A stretch of 64,000 nt of DNA from JAKPCT01 sp029553165 (GCA_035359995.1 DAORZT010000006.1:1-64000); one strand, 5' to 3'. Shown: positions 43,939 to 53,182, counted from the first letter of the stretch. The notes: a model not told the origin generated them from the letters alone. Numbers and translations are program-made.

Positions 43939-44606
43939 TGGGTCAGAAATCACATCCAATAGGATTACGGGTTGGAATTATCCGCGATTGGGATGGACGT
44001 TGGTTTGCTCGGAAAAAAGAGTATGCCGAACTAATTCTCGAAGATGTGAAAATCCGTAAATACGTCAAGAATAAGTTATATGCCTCCGGAATTGCCAAAG
44101 TGGAAATTGAAAGAGCCGCAAATCGTGTTAAAGTCACCATCCACACCGCAAGACCGGGAATGGTAATTGGTAGACAAGGTAATGAAGTTGAAAATATTCG
44201 AAAAGAATTGGAGAAAATTACTAATAAGCAAGTTCAATTGAATATTGCTGAAGTAAAAGTACCTGAATTGAATGCTCAATTGGTAGCTGAAAATATTGCG
44301 TTCCAGTTAGAGAGAAGAACTTCATACCGTCGGGCGATGAAGCAATCCATCAATCGCACCATGCGTTTAGGAGCACAAGGAATCAAAGTTGCTTGTAGCG
44401 GGCGATTAATGGGTGCTGAAATTGCTAGGACCGAAGGATACAGTGAAGGCAAAGTACCATTGCATACCTTAAGAGCTGATATTGATTATGGATTTGCCGA
44501 AGCAAATACAACCTATGGAAAAATTGGTGTAAAGGTATGGATCTACAAAGGAGAAATCCTCCATGCTCGTAACCGGGCTGGCGCCAAAGCTGAAGGGGGA
44601 GTTTGA
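43938..44606 (+). CDS. rpsC: 30S ribosomal protein S3
   Basis: 222 residues. Begins GQKSHPIGLRVGIIRDWDGRWFA; the KH-type motif GMVIGRQGNEVENIRKEL and the conserved RLMGAEIARTE are present. It forms part of the mRNA entry channel. Starts on the last base of rplV. Confidence 0.97.
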   Translation: MGQKSHPIGLRVGIIRDWDGRWFARKKEYAELILEDVKIRKYVKNKLYASGIAKVEIERAANRVKVTIHTARPGMVIGRQGNEVENIRKELEKITNKQVQLNIAEVKVPELNAQLVAENIAFQLERRTSYRRAMKQSINRTMRLGAQGIKVACSGRLMGAEIARTEGYSEGKVPLHTLRADIDYGFAEANTTYGKIGVKVWIYKGEILHARNRAGAKAEGGV

Positions 44607-44608
44607 AG

Positions 44609-45043
44609 ATGCCACTGGTACCAAAAAGAGTTAAACATCGAAAAGTACATCGTGGACGAATGAAAGGTAAAGCCATCAGAGGTTCACAATTGGTTTCAGG
44701 AGATTTTGGTCTTCAAGCTACTGAACCAGGATGGATCACCAATGTACAGATTGAAGCCGCACGTATTGCAATGACCAGACATATCAAACGTGGTGGTAAG
44801 GTATGGATTAAAATATTCCCAGATAAGTCAGTAACAGCAAAACCGGCTGAAACCCGTATGGGTAGTGGTAAAGGTTCACCAGAGCACTGGGTTGCTGTAG
44901 TAAAGCCTGGTAGAATTCTTTTCGAAATTCAAGGTGTTGCTGAAGAATTGGCACGCGAAGCAATGCGTTTAGCTTCTCATAAACTTCCGATCAAATGCAA
45001 ATTTGTAAAACGTGAGGAAGCAGGTGAAGTAAATGAAAGCTAA
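44609..45043 (+). CDS. rplP: 50S ribosomal protein L16
   Basis: 144 residues from ATG 44609 (PLVPKRVKHRKVHRGRMKGKA). Contains WITNVQIEAARIAMTR and GSGKGSPEHWVAVVKPG. It is near the A-site tRNA elbow. Starts two bases after the rpsC stop and ends overlapping rpmC by 11 bases. Confidence 0.97.
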   Translation: MPLVPKRVKHRKVHRGRMKGKAIRGSQLVSGDFGLQATEPGWITNVQIEAARIAMTRHIKRGGKVWIKIFPDKSVTAKPAETRMGSGKGSPEHWVAVVKPGRILFEIQGVAEELAREAMRLASHKLPIKCKFVKREEAGEVNES

Positions 45044-45236
45044 AGAATTAAGAGAAATGACCCCGGATGAACTTCAAACTAAGCTGACAAGTTTAAAAGA
45101 GGAATTATTCAATTTACGTTTTCAAGTCGCTACCGGGCAGCTTGATAATCCAATGAGGATTCGCGATGTTCGAAAAAATATTGCCCGCATTTTAACAATA
45201 ATTCGTGAAAATGAACTTAAAGCGGGTAAGGTTTGA
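45033..45236 (+). CDS. rpmC: 50S ribosomal protein L29
   Basis: 67 residues, a two-helix protein: KELREMTPDELQTKLTSLKEELFNLRFQ and VRKNIARILTIIRE. It lies at the tunnel exit next to L23. Starts within the end of rplP with GCAGGTGA before it. Confidence 0.96.
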   Translation: MKAKELREMTPDELQTKLTSLKEELFNLRFQVATGQLDNPMRIRDVRKNIARILTIIRENELKAGKV

Positions 45237-45265
45237 GCGGATTGAGGATAGAGGAGGAATAAAAA

Positions 45266-45523
45266 ATGGCTGATCGTGCTCTTAGAAAGACAAGAGTAGG
45301 AATAGTTACCAGCGACAAAATGGATAAGACCATTGTTGTGGCAGTACAACGCTTAGTAAGACATCCGTTATATGGTCGTATCATTAAACTTACTCAAAAA
45401 ATTAAAGCTCATGATGAAAACAATGAATGCAGAGTGGGCGATAAAGTAAGAGTCATGGAAACACGGCCTCTTAGCAAAGATAAGAGATGGCGTGTAGTAA
45501 ACATAATTGAAAGAGCAAAATAA
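45266..45523 (+). CDS. rpsQ: 30S ribosomal protein S17
   Basis: 85 residues: LRKTRVGIVTSDKMDKTIVV, then HPLYGRIIKLTQKIKAHDE and METRPLSKDKRWRVVNI. OB fold that binds the 5' domain of 16S rRNA. Last of the S10 block. Confidence 0.97.
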   Translation: MADRALRKTRVGIVTSDKMDKTIVVAVQRLVRHPLYGRIIKLTQKIKAHDENNECRVGDKVRVMETRPLSKDKRWRVVNIIERAK

Positions 45524-45546
45524 TTGCTTGAAAGGAGGAGCCGACC

Positions 45547-45942
45547 GTGATTCAGGCGCAAACCTTTTTAAATGTAGCTGATAATTCTGGAGCTAAGCAA
45601 GTGATGTGTATTCGAGTCTTGGGAGGTTCAAAAAAAAGGTATGCCCGTGTAGGGGACCTGATTATAGCAGTCGTCAAGGACGCACTTCCTCCTTCTGCCG
45701 CAAAGAAAGGCGCAGGCGGAGGCAGTGTTAAAAAAGGCGATGTGGTAAAAGCGGTTGTAGTCCGTACTACCAAAGAGACCAAACGTCCTGACGGTTCATA
45801 TATCAGATTTGATGATAATGCCGCGGTCATCCTTAATGAACAACTCAACCCAAAAGGAACTCGTATCTTTGGGCCAGTTGCTCGGGAACTTCGCGATAAG
45901 AATTTTATGAAAATTGTATCGTTAGCGCCAGAAGTTCTATGA
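45547..45942 (+). CDS. rplN: 50S ribosomal protein L14
   Basis: 131 residues from GTG 45547 behind AAGGAGG. IQAQTFLNVADNSGAKQVMCIRVLGG opens the protein; GDLIIAVVKDALP and the C-terminal FGPVARELRDKNFMKIVSLAPEVL are intact. It is slightly longer than the usual 122 residues, with a glycine/lysine insert around AKKGAGGGSVKKG. Confidence 0.97.
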   Translation: MIQAQTFLNVADNSGAKQVMCIRVLGGSKKRYARVGDLIIAVVKDALPPSAAKKGAGGGSVKKGDVVKAVVVRTTKETKRPDGSYIRFDDNAAVILNEQLNPKGTRIFGPVARELRDKNFMKIVSLAPEVL

Positions 45943-45969
45943 GAATGGTCAGAGAGGAGATTTATAAAG

Positions 45970-46287
45970 ATGGGTAAGCTAAGCATTAAAAAAGGCGATC
46001 AAGTAGTAGTGATTGCCGGAAAACAAAGAGGTAAAAAAGGTAAGGTTCAAAAGGTTCATCCAGCTGATAATACTGTTTTGGTAGAAGGTTTGAATTTAGT
46101 CAAAAAACATTCCAAGCCTTCACAAACCAATCCACAAGGTGGAGTTATTGACAAATCATTGCCAATAAATGTTTCAAAGGTAATGCTCATTTGTCCCGAA
46201 TGTAATGAACCTATCAGAGTAGCGCGTAAGCGGACTGAAGATGGAGTTGTACGTGTTTGTCGTAAATGCAGCCGTAATATCGATTAA
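45970..46287 (+). CDS. rplX: 50S ribosomal protein L24
   Basis: 105 residues. The KOW region is KKGDQVVVIAGKQRGKKGKVQKV and the loop contains KKHSKPSQTNPQGG. The C-terminus carries two cysteine pairs (CPEC and CRKC), a zinc-knuckle variant found in many bacteria. It initiates 50S assembly. Confidence 0.96.
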   Translation: MGKLSIKKGDQVVVIAGKQRGKKGKVQKVHPADNTVLVEGLNLVKKHSKPSQTNPQGGVIDKSLPINVSKVMLICPECNEPIRVARKRTEDGVVRVCRKCSRNID

Positions 46288-46318
46288 TTGATAACTGTTT
46301 TGGAGGGGGGTGCAATCA

Positions 46319-46858
46319 ATGTCTCGGCTAAAAGAGAAGTATGAAAAAGAAGTTATAGTCGGTTTAAAGAATCGTTTTGGATATAAGAACAGTATGGAAA
46401 TCCCTTCTATTAATAAAGTAATAATTAATATGGGAGTTGGTGAAGCAACAGCTGACTCTAAAGCAATTGATGCCGCAGTAAATGACTTAACTTTAATCAG
46501 TGGTCAAAAACCAATCGTAACAAGAGCAAAAAAATCAATTGCTGCTTTCAAATTAAGGGCTGGTATGCCAATTGGTTGCAAGGTAACGCTGAGAGGCGAA
46601 CGTATGTATCAATTTTTAGATAAATTATTTAATATTGCTTTACCACGGATCAGGGATTTTCGGGGAGTTTCACCAAAGGCTTTTGATGGTCGTGGTAATT
46701 ATACACTCGGAATCAAAGAGCAATTGATCTTTCCCGAAATTAATATTGATAAAGTTGATAAAACCCGTGGCATGGATATTGTAATTGTAACTAGTGCTCA
46801 AAATGATGAAGAGGCATTTGAACTCTTAAAGTTAATGGGCATGCCTTTTAGAGCATGA
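46319..46858 (+). CDS. rplE: 50S ribosomal protein L5
   Basis: 179 residues from ATG 46319, which follows GGAGGGGGG; GTG 46310 is less well spaced. Contains EIPSINKVIINMGVGEA and PRIRDFRGVSPKAFDGRGNYT. It binds 5S rRNA with L18. Confidence 0.97.
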   Translation: MSRLKEKYEKEVIVGLKNRFGYKNSMEIPSINKVIINMGVGEATADSKAIDAAVNDLTLISGQKPIVTRAKKSIAAFKLRAGMPIGCKVTLRGERMYQFLDKLFNIALPRIRDFRGVSPKAFDGRGNYTLGIKEQLIFPEINIDKVDKTRGMDIVIVTSAQNDEEAFELLKLMGMPFRA

Positions 46859-46877
46859 CCGCGAAGGAGGATAAAGT

Positions 46878-47063
46878 ATGGCTAAAACCTCTATGATTAT
46901 TAAAGCAAATCGAAAACCCAAATTTGCAGTAAGGAAACATAACCGTTGCAAAATATGCGGACGGCCGCACGGATATATGCGTAAGTTTGGGATGTGCCGT
47001 ATATGTTTCCGCAATTTAGCTCACCGCGGTGAACTCCCAGGAGTAACTAAAGCAAGTTGGTGA
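46878..47063 (+). CDS. rpsN: 30S ribosomal protein S14, zinc-binding type Z
   Basis: 61 residues, the short form with CKICGRPHGYMRKFGMCRICFR giving four zinc cysteines. It ends in PGVTKASW. GAAGGAGG precedes ATG 46878. Its place between rplE and rpsH is the normal one. Confidence 0.97.
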   Translation: MAKTSMIIKANRKPKFAVRKHNRCKICGRPHGYMRKFGMCRICFRNLAHRGELPGVTKASW

Positions 47064-47102
47064 GAGTTTATTTCCGTTTAAACGGAAGGAGGTTCAAGAA
47101 AT

Positions 47103-47498
47103 ATGGTAATGACAGATCCAATCGCCGATATGCTTACGAGAATTAGAAATGCAACCATAGTTAGAGATAAAATTGTCGAAATTCCATCTTCAAAGATCAA
47201 GCAAGAAATTTCAAAGATCCTTAAAGAAGAAGGATATATTGAAGATTTTGAAATTGTTGATGATGGTAAACAAGGCAAAATCAGGATTTATCTTAAGTAT
47301 AACGGTAAAGACAAAGTTATATCTGGTTTAAAAAGAATCAGCAAACCAGGATTGAAAGTCTATGCAAATAAAGATGAGATTCCTAAAGTCTTAGGAGGAC
47401 TGGGAATAGCTATTTTATCTACTTCGCAAGGTATTATGACTGACCGAAATGCCAGAAGTAAGGGTATTGGTGGCGAAGTAATTTGTTATGTTTGGTAA
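47103..47498 (+). CDS. rpsH: 30S ribosomal protein S8
   Basis: 131 residues: TDPIADMLTRIRNA start and the C-terminal GIAILSTSQGIMTDRNARSKGIGGEVICYVW. It binds helix 21 of 16S rRNA and represses the spc operon in some bacteria. Confidence 0.97.
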   Translation: MVMTDPIADMLTRIRNATIVRDKIVEIPSSKIKQEISKILKEEGYIEDFEIVDDGKQGKIRIYLKYNGKDKVISGLKRISKPGLKVYANKDEIPKVLGGLGIAILSTSQGIMTDRNARSKGIGGEVICYVW

Positions 47499-47530
47499 GA
47501 AGACAGGAAGAACGGGGGGTGTAATTTAAG

Positions 47531-48079
47531 ATGTCTCGAATTGGACGTAAACCTGTTGTAATACCCCAGGGAGTACAGGTTGAGGTTAATGGAAATACAT
47601 TGAAGGTTAAAGGACCTAAAGGTGAATTAACCCAGACTGTGCATCCTGATATTAAAATAGTGGTAGAAGATAATCTTCTAAAAGTTGAAAGACCGTCAGA
47701 CCAGAAAGAACACCGTTCTTTACACGGCTTAACTCGTTCTTTGGCTGCAAATATGGTTGAAGGAGTTACTAACGGTTTTACAAAGGGATTAGAAATTAAT
47801 GGTGTAGGTTATAGGGCGACTAAACAAGGTAATAACTTAGTTTTAGCAATGGGATACTCTCATCCAGTCGAAATTCAGCCTTTAAAAGGAATAGAGTTTG
47901 AAGTACCTGCACCAAATAAAATCATCGTTAAGGGTATTGATAAACAAGTAGTTGGTCAGATGGCTGCACAAATCAGAGCAGTCCGTGAACCTGAACCATA
48001 TAAAGGCAAGGGTATCAAATACGAGAATGAAGTTATTAAGCGTAAAGCTGGTAAAGCTGGTAAAGCCGGGAAGAAATAA
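47531..48079 (+). CDS. rplF: 50S ribosomal protein L6
   Basis: 182 residues. Starts SRIGRKPVVIPQGVQV; the second domain has GVGYRATKQGNNLVLAMGYSHPVE and the C-terminus REPEPYKGKGIKYENEVIKRKAGKAGK. The terminal KAGKAGKAGKK run is a short lysine/glycine repeat. Confidence 0.97.
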   Translation: MSRIGRKPVVIPQGVQVEVNGNTLKVKGPKGELTQTVHPDIKIVVEDNLLKVERPSDQKEHRSLHGLTRSLAANMVEGVTNGFTKGLEINGVGYRATKQGNNLVLAMGYSHPVEIQPLKGIEFEVPAPNKIIVKGIDKQVVGQMAAQIRAVREPEPYKGKGIKYENEVIKRKAGKAGKAGKK

Positions 48080-48107
48080 TTTTTCCGGGAAAGGAGTGTA
48101 ACCTGAT

Positions 48108-48479
48108 ATGTATAAACGGCCTCAACGCCGCGAAGCACGAATTCGTAGACATATTCGCCTTCGAAAAAAAATTGAAGGGACCGAAACACGTCCAAGATTA
48201 AGTGTATTTCGCAGTTTGCACCATATTTATGCTCAGGTTATTGATGATGTAAATGGCGTAACATTAGTATCAGCATCATCTGTTGAACCAGAGATTCGAG
48301 CACAATTAAAAGGTAAATGTGGAAATATTGATGCTGCCAAAGTAGTTGGTAGTGCTATAGCCAAAAAATCATTGGCCAAAGGGATTAAAACTGTTGTTTT
48401 TGACCGTGGTGGTTATATCTATCATGGTAGAATTAAAGCTTTAGCTGATGCAGCTAGAGAATCAGGCTTAGAATTTTAA
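48108..48479 (+). CDS. rplR: 50S ribosomal protein L18
   Basis: 123 residues: RRHIRLRKKIEGTETRPRLSVFRSLHHIYAQVIDD and the C-terminal FDRGGYIYHGRIKALADAARESGLEF. It binds 5S rRNA. AAAGGAG precedes ATG 48108. Confidence 0.97.
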   Translation: MYKRPQRREARIRRHIRLRKKIEGTETRPRLSVFRSLHHIYAQVIDDVNGVTLVSASSVEPEIRAQLKGKCGNIDAAKVVGSAIAKKSLAKGIKTVVFDRGGYIYHGRIKALADAARESGLEF

Positions 48480-48496
48480 GCGACGGGGGGATAATA

Positions 48497-48997
48497 TTGA
48501 AGCGAATTGACCCTAATCAATTAGAACTAACTGAAAAAGTAGTTCATATAAATCGAGTTGCTAAGGTTGTAAAGGGAGGTCGTCGTTTCAGCTTCAGCGC
48601 CTTAGTGGTAGTTGGAGATGGAAACGGACATGTTGGAACCGGATTAGGAAAAGCTTCAGAAGTTCCTGAAGCTATCCGTAAAGGTGTTGAGGATGCCAAG
48701 AAGAACCTGATCGAGGTTCCATTAAAAGGTACGACGATTCCGCATCAAGTTGAAGGTAACTTTGGCGCTGGTAAAGTATTGTTAAAACCTGCAGCACCTG
48801 GTACTGGAGTTATTGCTGGTGGTCCGGTCCGTGCAGTATTAGAGAGTGCCGGTGTAAGAGACATTTTGACAAAATCACTGGGTTCTTCTAATGCGCTGAA
48901 TATTGTTCATGCAACAATAGCAGGACTAAAAGAATTAAAAAGACCAGAAGAAGTAGCTGCAATGCGCGGAAAAACCTTGGATGAAATTCTCGGATAG
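48497..48997 (+). CDS. rpsE: 30S ribosomal protein S5
   Basis: 166 residues from TTG 48497 behind GGGGGGAT. Contains VHINRVAKVVKGGRRFSFSALVVVGDGNGHVG and the spectinomycin loop region, then KVLLKPAAPGTGVIAGGPVRAVLE. It contributes to decoding accuracy. Confidence 0.97.
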   Translation: MKRIDPNQLELTEKVVHINRVAKVVKGGRRFSFSALVVVGDGNGHVGTGLGKASEVPEAIRKGVEDAKKNLIEVPLKGTTIPHQVEGNFGAGKVLLKPAAPGTGVIAGGPVRAVLESAGVRDILTKSLGSSNALNIVHATIAGLKELKRPEEVAAMRGKTLDEILG

Positions 48998-49008
48998 GAG
49001 GGAATAAT

Positions 49009-49218
49009 ATGCCAAGAAAAAAAAGTCAAACAGAGAATAAGACTCTAACAATTACGTTAAAACATAGTGCAATTGGACGGTCACAAGTTCAAAAGGATAC
49101 TTTGAAAGCTTTAGGATTTAAAAAATTAAATCAAACAATTTCTAAAGTTGACAATCCAGCAATTCGTGGTATGATTAAAACTGTTGAACATTTAGTTGAA
49201 GTAAAAGAAGAAGCCTAG
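49009..49218 (+). CDS. rpmD: 50S ribosomal protein L30
   Basis: 69 residues, with about ten extra polar residues at the N-terminus (PRKKSQTENK) before the usual LTITLKHSAIGRSQVQKDTLKALGFKKLN. Between rpsE and rplO. AGGAGGG precedes ATG 49009. Confidence 0.95.
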   Translation: MPRKKSQTENKTLTITLKHSAIGRSQVQKDTLKALGFKKLNQTISKVDNPAIRGMIKTVEHLVEVKEEA

Positions 49219-49231
49219 GGGGTGCTCTTTG

Positions 49232-49672
49232 ATGAAATTACATGAGCTTCAGCCAGCTTCAGGTGCCAAAACTGCTCCAAAGAGAGTTGGACGTGGTATC
49301 GGATCAGGTTTAGGAAAAACATCTGCCAAGGGACATAAAGGACAAAAAGCCCGTTCAGGCGGTGGAAAAGGACCCTCTTTTGAAGGAGGTCAAACTCCGC
49401 TGCAACGCCGCTTACCAAAGCGTGGATTTACAAACCGTTTTCGTCATGAATGGGTAGAAGTTTCTCTTGAAAGTCTTAACCGATTTGCTGATGGTACTGA
49501 AGTAACACCAGAAATGTTGTTAGAAGCTAAAATTATTAAAAAGTTAGGTAATGGTGTAAAAATATTAGGTAATGGTGATTTAACCAAGAAACTTACTGTT
49601 AAAAGTAATAGTTTCAGTAAATCAGCTATTGCTAAGATTGAAAAAGTAGGCGGCAAAGCAGAGGTGATTTGA
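49232..49672 (+). CDS. rplO: 50S ribosomal protein L15
   Basis: 146 residues from ATG 49232 (a TTG at 49229 is one codon upstream). Glycine-rich N-terminus RVGRGIGSGLGKTSAKGHKGQKAR, then FEGGQTPLQRRLPKRGFTN. AGGGGG lies upstream. It ends one base before secY. Confidence 0.96.
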   Translation: MKLHELQPASGAKTAPKRVGRGIGSGLGKTSAKGHKGQKARSGGGKGPSFEGGQTPLQRRLPKRGFTNRFRHEWVEVSLESLNRFADGTEVTPEMLLEAKIIKKLGNGVKILGNGDLTKKLTVKSNSFSKSAIAKIEKVGGKAEVI

Positions 49673-49673
49673 G

Positions 49674-50951
49674 TTGCTGGAAGCGATTAAAACCGCGATT
49701 AAGCTACCTGATTTACGAAAGAAGCTCATTTGGACATTGGTTCTTTTGGGCATCTTTCGCTTGGGTTCATTAGTACCGATTCCAGGACCGTGGGATTTAA
49801 AAAGATTAGGTGATATTTTTAAAGGCAATAGTGTTTTTGGATTACTGGACATGATGGCCGGTGGTGGTTTGGCAAACATGTCAGTATTTGCAATGAGTGT
49901 TAACCCTTATATTACCGCTTCAATCATTATGCAGTTATTAACAATGGTAATTCCACAACTTGAGCAAATGGCTAAAGAAGGTGGAGAGGGTCGTAAAATT
50001 ATAGCGCAATATACCAGATATGCAACTGTAGTCTTAGCTATAATCCAGGGGACCGCTTTAGCATTTGGATTGCGTGCAGCGATGATAGCGCCTACTGTGT
50101 GGGATATTGTTTTGGCGATAATCACTTTGACTACAGGAGCCGTTCTGTTAATGTGGCTTGGGGAAGTTTTATCTGAGCGTGGAATTGGTAATGGTATTTC
50201 AATGATCATCTTTGCAGGTATTGTCGCACGAGTATTTCCAAGTATCAAACAACTGTTTGATTTATTGCGGGGGCAAAGTGCTATTGGTCTGACTTTAGTA
50301 AGTATTATTCTGTTCATAGCTCTAATCATTGCAGTTGTTGCCGGTGTTGTTTTTGTAACCCAAGGGGAACGGAAAATCCCTGTTCAATATGCAAAAAGAA
50401 TTGTTGGGCGCAAAATGTATGGTGGAACTTCAACATACTTGCCGATCAAAGTTAATCATTCAGGAGTTATACCGGTAATATTTGCATCATCAATTTTAGC
50501 TTTTCCACCGACAATTGCTCAATTTCTTGAACCTGGTCATTGGCTATATAAAGCACTGAATATAGTTGCTCCGGGAAGAACTTTATATTTAATAATCTAT
50601 GCCATTTTAATCTTCCTTTTCACATATTTCTATACGGCAATTACTTTTAACCCATTAGAAGTATCTGATAATATGAAGAAATATGGTGGATTTATTCCTG
50701 GAATAAGACCAGGAAAACCGACTGCCGAATATCTAGATCGGGTTTTAACAAGAATTACATTAGCAGGTGCTTTATTTTTAACTGTTATTGCATTACTGCC
50801 ATATTTAATCAACTTAGTTCCTGCATTCAAAACTTTGCAGGTACAATTTGGTGGTACCGCGGTTTTAATTGCTGTCGGTGTTGCAATTGATACAATGAAA
50901 CAAATTGAAGCACAATTGTTAATGCGACAATATGAAGGTTTCTTGAAATAA
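49674..50951 (+). CDS. secY: preprotein translocase subunit SecY
   Basis: 425 residues with ten membrane helices. It starts at TTG 49674, with GAGGTGA just before the rplO stop. The plug and pore-ring region (GLLDMMAGGGLANMSVFAMSVNPYITASII) and the cytoplasmic loop ITFNPLEVSDNMKKYGGFIPGIRPGKPTAEYL are conserved. It forms the SecYEG channel with SecE. Confidence 0.97.
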   Translation: MLEAIKTAIKLPDLRKKLIWTLVLLGIFRLGSLVPIPGPWDLKRLGDIFKGNSVFGLLDMMAGGGLANMSVFAMSVNPYITASIIMQLLTMVIPQLEQMAKEGGEGRKIIAQYTRYATVVLAIIQGTALAFGLRAAMIAPTVWDIVLAIITLTTGAVLLMWLGEVLSERGIGNGISMIIFAGIVARVFPSIKQLFDLLRGQSAIGLTLVSIILFIALIIAVVAGVVFVTQGERKIPVQYAKRIVGRKMYGGTSTYLPIKVNHSGVIPVIFASSILAFPPTIAQFLEPGHWLYKALNIVAPGRTLYLIIYAILIFLFTYFYTAITFNPLEVSDNMKKYGGFIPGIRPGKPTAEYLDRVLTRITLAGALFLTVIALLPYLINLVPAFKTLQVQFGGTAVLIAVGVAIDTMKQIEAQLLMRQYEGFLK

Positions 50952-50971
50952 TCTAATAAAAGGAGTCTAAT

Positions 50972-51622
50972 ATGCTTAACCTGATTTTATTAGGACCTCC
51001 TGGTGCAGGTAAAGGTACACAGGCAGAACTATTAATTGAAAAGTATAAAATACCTCATATTTCAACTGGTGATATTTTTAGAGCTGCGATCAAAGAAGGA
51101 ACAAAATTAGGGCAGGAAGCAAAACGTTATCTTGATGAAGGAAAATTGGTCCCGGATGAAATTGTTGTTGGAATAGTTAAAGAACGTCTTTCATTAGATG
51201 ATTGTAAAGCAGGATTTTTATTAGACGGTTTTCCAAGAACAATCCCGCAAGCTGAAGCACTAAGTTCATTCTTGGATCCTGCGGGAAGAAGTATTACTGC
51301 TGTTATTAATATTGAAGTTAATTTTGACATTCTGACGGCACGTCTAACCGGACGCAGAGTATGTCGGAATTGTGCAGCAGTATATCACTTAGTTACCAAA
51401 AAAGAAAAGGTAGCTGGTGTCTGTGACCACTGCGGTGGAGAAATCTATCAACGGGCAGATGATACTGAAGAAACTGTCAAAAAACGTTTAGAGGTATACC
51501 AGGCCCAAACCGAACCGCTGATAAAGTATTATAGTGAAAAAGGTTTATTATTAACTTTTGATGGTGAGGCGTCTATCGCCAGTGTATTTGAGCAGATCAC
51601 TACTGCCTTGGAGGCAAAATAA
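50972..51622 (+). CDS. adk: adenylate kinase, zinc-lid type
   Basis: 216 residues: P-loop GPPGAGKGTQ (about 7-16), TGDIFRAAI, and DGFPRT. The LID contains CRNC and CDHC, the four-cysteine zinc form usual in Gram-positives. It converts ATP and AMP to 2 ADP. Between secY and map. Confidence 0.97.
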   Translation: MLNLILLGPPGAGKGTQAELLIEKYKIPHISTGDIFRAAIKEGTKLGQEAKRYLDEGKLVPDEIVVGIVKERLSLDDCKAGFLLDGFPRTIPQAEALSSFLDPAGRSITAVINIEVNFDILTARLTGRRVCRNCAAVYHLVTKKEKVAGVCDHCGGEIYQRADDTEETVKKRLEVYQAQTEPLIKYYSEKGLLLTFDGEASIASVFEQITTALEAK

Positions 51623-51624
51623 GA

Positions 51625-52401
51625 ATGATTGTAATTAAATCTTCAGCGGAAATTGCCATAATGAGGGTTGCTGGAAGTATATTGGCAGCAGTGCTTGAAG
51701 AGATAAAAAATCTAGTTCATCCTGGTATTACAACAGGTGAACTTGATAAAAAAGCAGAAATTTTGACTAGGAAGTATAATGCTATACCAGCTTTTAAGGG
51801 TTATCATGGTTTTCCGGCTTCTTTATGTACTTCAGTAAATGATGAAGTAGTACATGGAATTCCGGGAAACCGGATTCTTAAAAGTGGTGATATAATTGGA
51901 CTGGATTTTGGTGTTATTTATAAGAATTTTTATGCTGATTCTGCAGTAACATTACCCGTGGGAGATGTAGAACCAGAAGTAGAAAGGTTACTAACTGTAA
52001 CGAATGAAGCATTGTTCAAAGGAATATCAAAGGCACGGGTAGGTAATAGGCTTTATGATATTTCCCGAGCAATTCAAGAGCATGTTGAATCAAATGGTTT
52101 TTCAGTGGTAAGAGATTTTGTTGGTCATGGCATTGGCCGTCAAATGCATGAAGCGCCACAAATACCTAACTTTGTAGGAAATGACTATAATCCACGTTTA
52201 AAGAGTGGGATGACATTAGCAATTGAGCCCATGGTAAATTGTGGCGATTATCGCGTTGACATTGATCCTTTTGACAATTGGACGGTTAGGACGATTGACC
52301 GCAAATTCTCGGCACATTTTGAACATACAGTAGCTATTACAGATGGTGAACCGGAAATACTAACAATCTTACGGCCGGAGATTTTACCGGAGGTAAATTA
52401 G
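51625..52401 (+). CDS. map: methionine aminopeptidase, type I
   Basis: 258 residues. Metal ligands are in GLDFGVIYKNFYADSAVT (two Asp), GHGIGRQMHE (His), AIEPM (Glu) and EHTVAIT (Glu). Substrate-pocket motif GYHGFPASLCTSVNDEVVHGIP. It removes N-terminal methionine from nascent proteins. Starts two bases after adk. Confidence 0.96.
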   Translation: MIVIKSSAEIAIMRVAGSILAAVLEEIKNLVHPGITTGELDKKAEILTRKYNAIPAFKGYHGFPASLCTSVNDEVVHGIPGNRILKSGDIIGLDFGVIYKNFYADSAVTLPVGDVEPEVERLLTVTNEALFKGISKARVGNRLYDISRAIQEHVESNGFSVVRDFVGHGIGRQMHEAPQIPNFVGNDYNPRLKSGMTLAIEPMVNCGDYRVDIDPFDNWTVRTIDRKFSAHFEHTVAITDGEPEILTILRPEILPEVN

Positions 52402-52405
52402 TTAA

Positions 52406-52714
52406 ATGATAGTAACTGTAGATGGTTTACGACAAGGACAATTAGTACGTTCGATCGCTGGAAGAGATAAAGGACAATATTACTTAATCTGGGATTTTAT
52501 TGGTGATAAGTATATCGAAGTTGTTGATGGAATCAAACATCCAGTGAATAAACCAAAAAAGAAAAATCTCAAACATGTTCGCGTTACAATGGTAGTAGCT
52601 ACTCAAATAGAAGAAGCAATTTTAAAAAGTGAACGTATTACTGATTCACAAATTGCGACTGCTATTAAAGAAAGAATAAATGAACTTGAGGAAGGGGATC
52701 GGTTTCATGGGTAA
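52406..52714 (+). CDS. KOW-domain RNA-binding protein (L14E-like)
   Basis: 102 residues. The KOW motif is near the start (GQLVRSIAGRDKGQYYLIWDFIGDKYIEVVDG) with PVNKPKKKNLKH beyond it, as in the L14E/L6E-like proteins found between map and infA in many clostridia. Function is unknown; the context points to ribosome or RNA binding. ATG 52406 is four bases after map; the end overlaps infA by eight bases. Confidence 0.85.
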   Translation: MIVTVDGLRQGQLVRSIAGRDKGQYYLIWDFIGDKYIEVVDGIKHPVNKPKKKNLKHVRVTMVVATQIEEAILKSERITDSQIATAIKERINELEEGDRFHG

Positions 52715-52925
52715 AGAAGATATAATCGAAGTTGAAGGAACTGTTGTTGAGCCGCTACCCAATGCGATGTTTCGGGTGGAATTAGAAAATGGTCATCGGG
52801 TTTTAGCTCATATTTCCGGGAAAATGAGAATGAATTTTATCAAAATCCTTCCCGGAGATCGTGTAACAGTTGAACTTTCAGCTTATGATTTGACCAGAGG
52901 CCGAATAGTATATCGTTTTAAATAA
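52707..52925 (+). CDS. infA: translation initiation factor IF-1
   Basis: 72 residues from ATG 52707. The upstream frame to 52680 is inside the KOW gene and has no family match. GKEDIIEVEGTVVEPLPNAMFRVELENGHRVLAHISGKMRMNFI is the OB-fold signature. It occupies the A site during initiation. Confidence 0.97.
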   Translation: MGKEDIIEVEGTVVEPLPNAMFRVELENGHRVLAHISGKMRMNFIKILPGDRVTVELSAYDLTRGRIVYRFK

Positions 52926-53010
52926 TACTTACCTGGGTTGCGGTAAGTCTCTTCAATCAGGTTTGTAATATATATTAAACAATTTAGCATTTGTCTAAGG
53001 AGGATTACAG

Positions 53011-53124
53011 ATGAAAGTCAGACCTTCCGTTAAACCGATTTGTGAACATTGCAAGCTCATCAAACGTAAAGGTCGGGTTATGGTTATTTGCGATAATCCG
53101 AAGCACAAACAAAAACAAGGTTAA
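53011..53124 (+). CDS. rpmJ: 50S ribosomal protein L36
   Basis: 37 residues, too short for most automatic cut-offs. It reads MKVRPSVKPICEHCKLIKRK and continues with VMVICDNPKHKQKQG. The C/C/C/H zinc ligands show the C+ form. AAGGAGG precedes ATG 53011. A small stem (CTTACC with GGTAAG, 52928-52949) lies just upstream. Confidence 0.97.
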   Translation: MKVRPSVKPICEHCKLIKRKGRVMVICDNPKHKQKQG

Positions 53125-53182
53125 TTTGGTATTAATTACTAATATTATCAAGCTATTTAGCACATAATAAGGAGGTATTCAT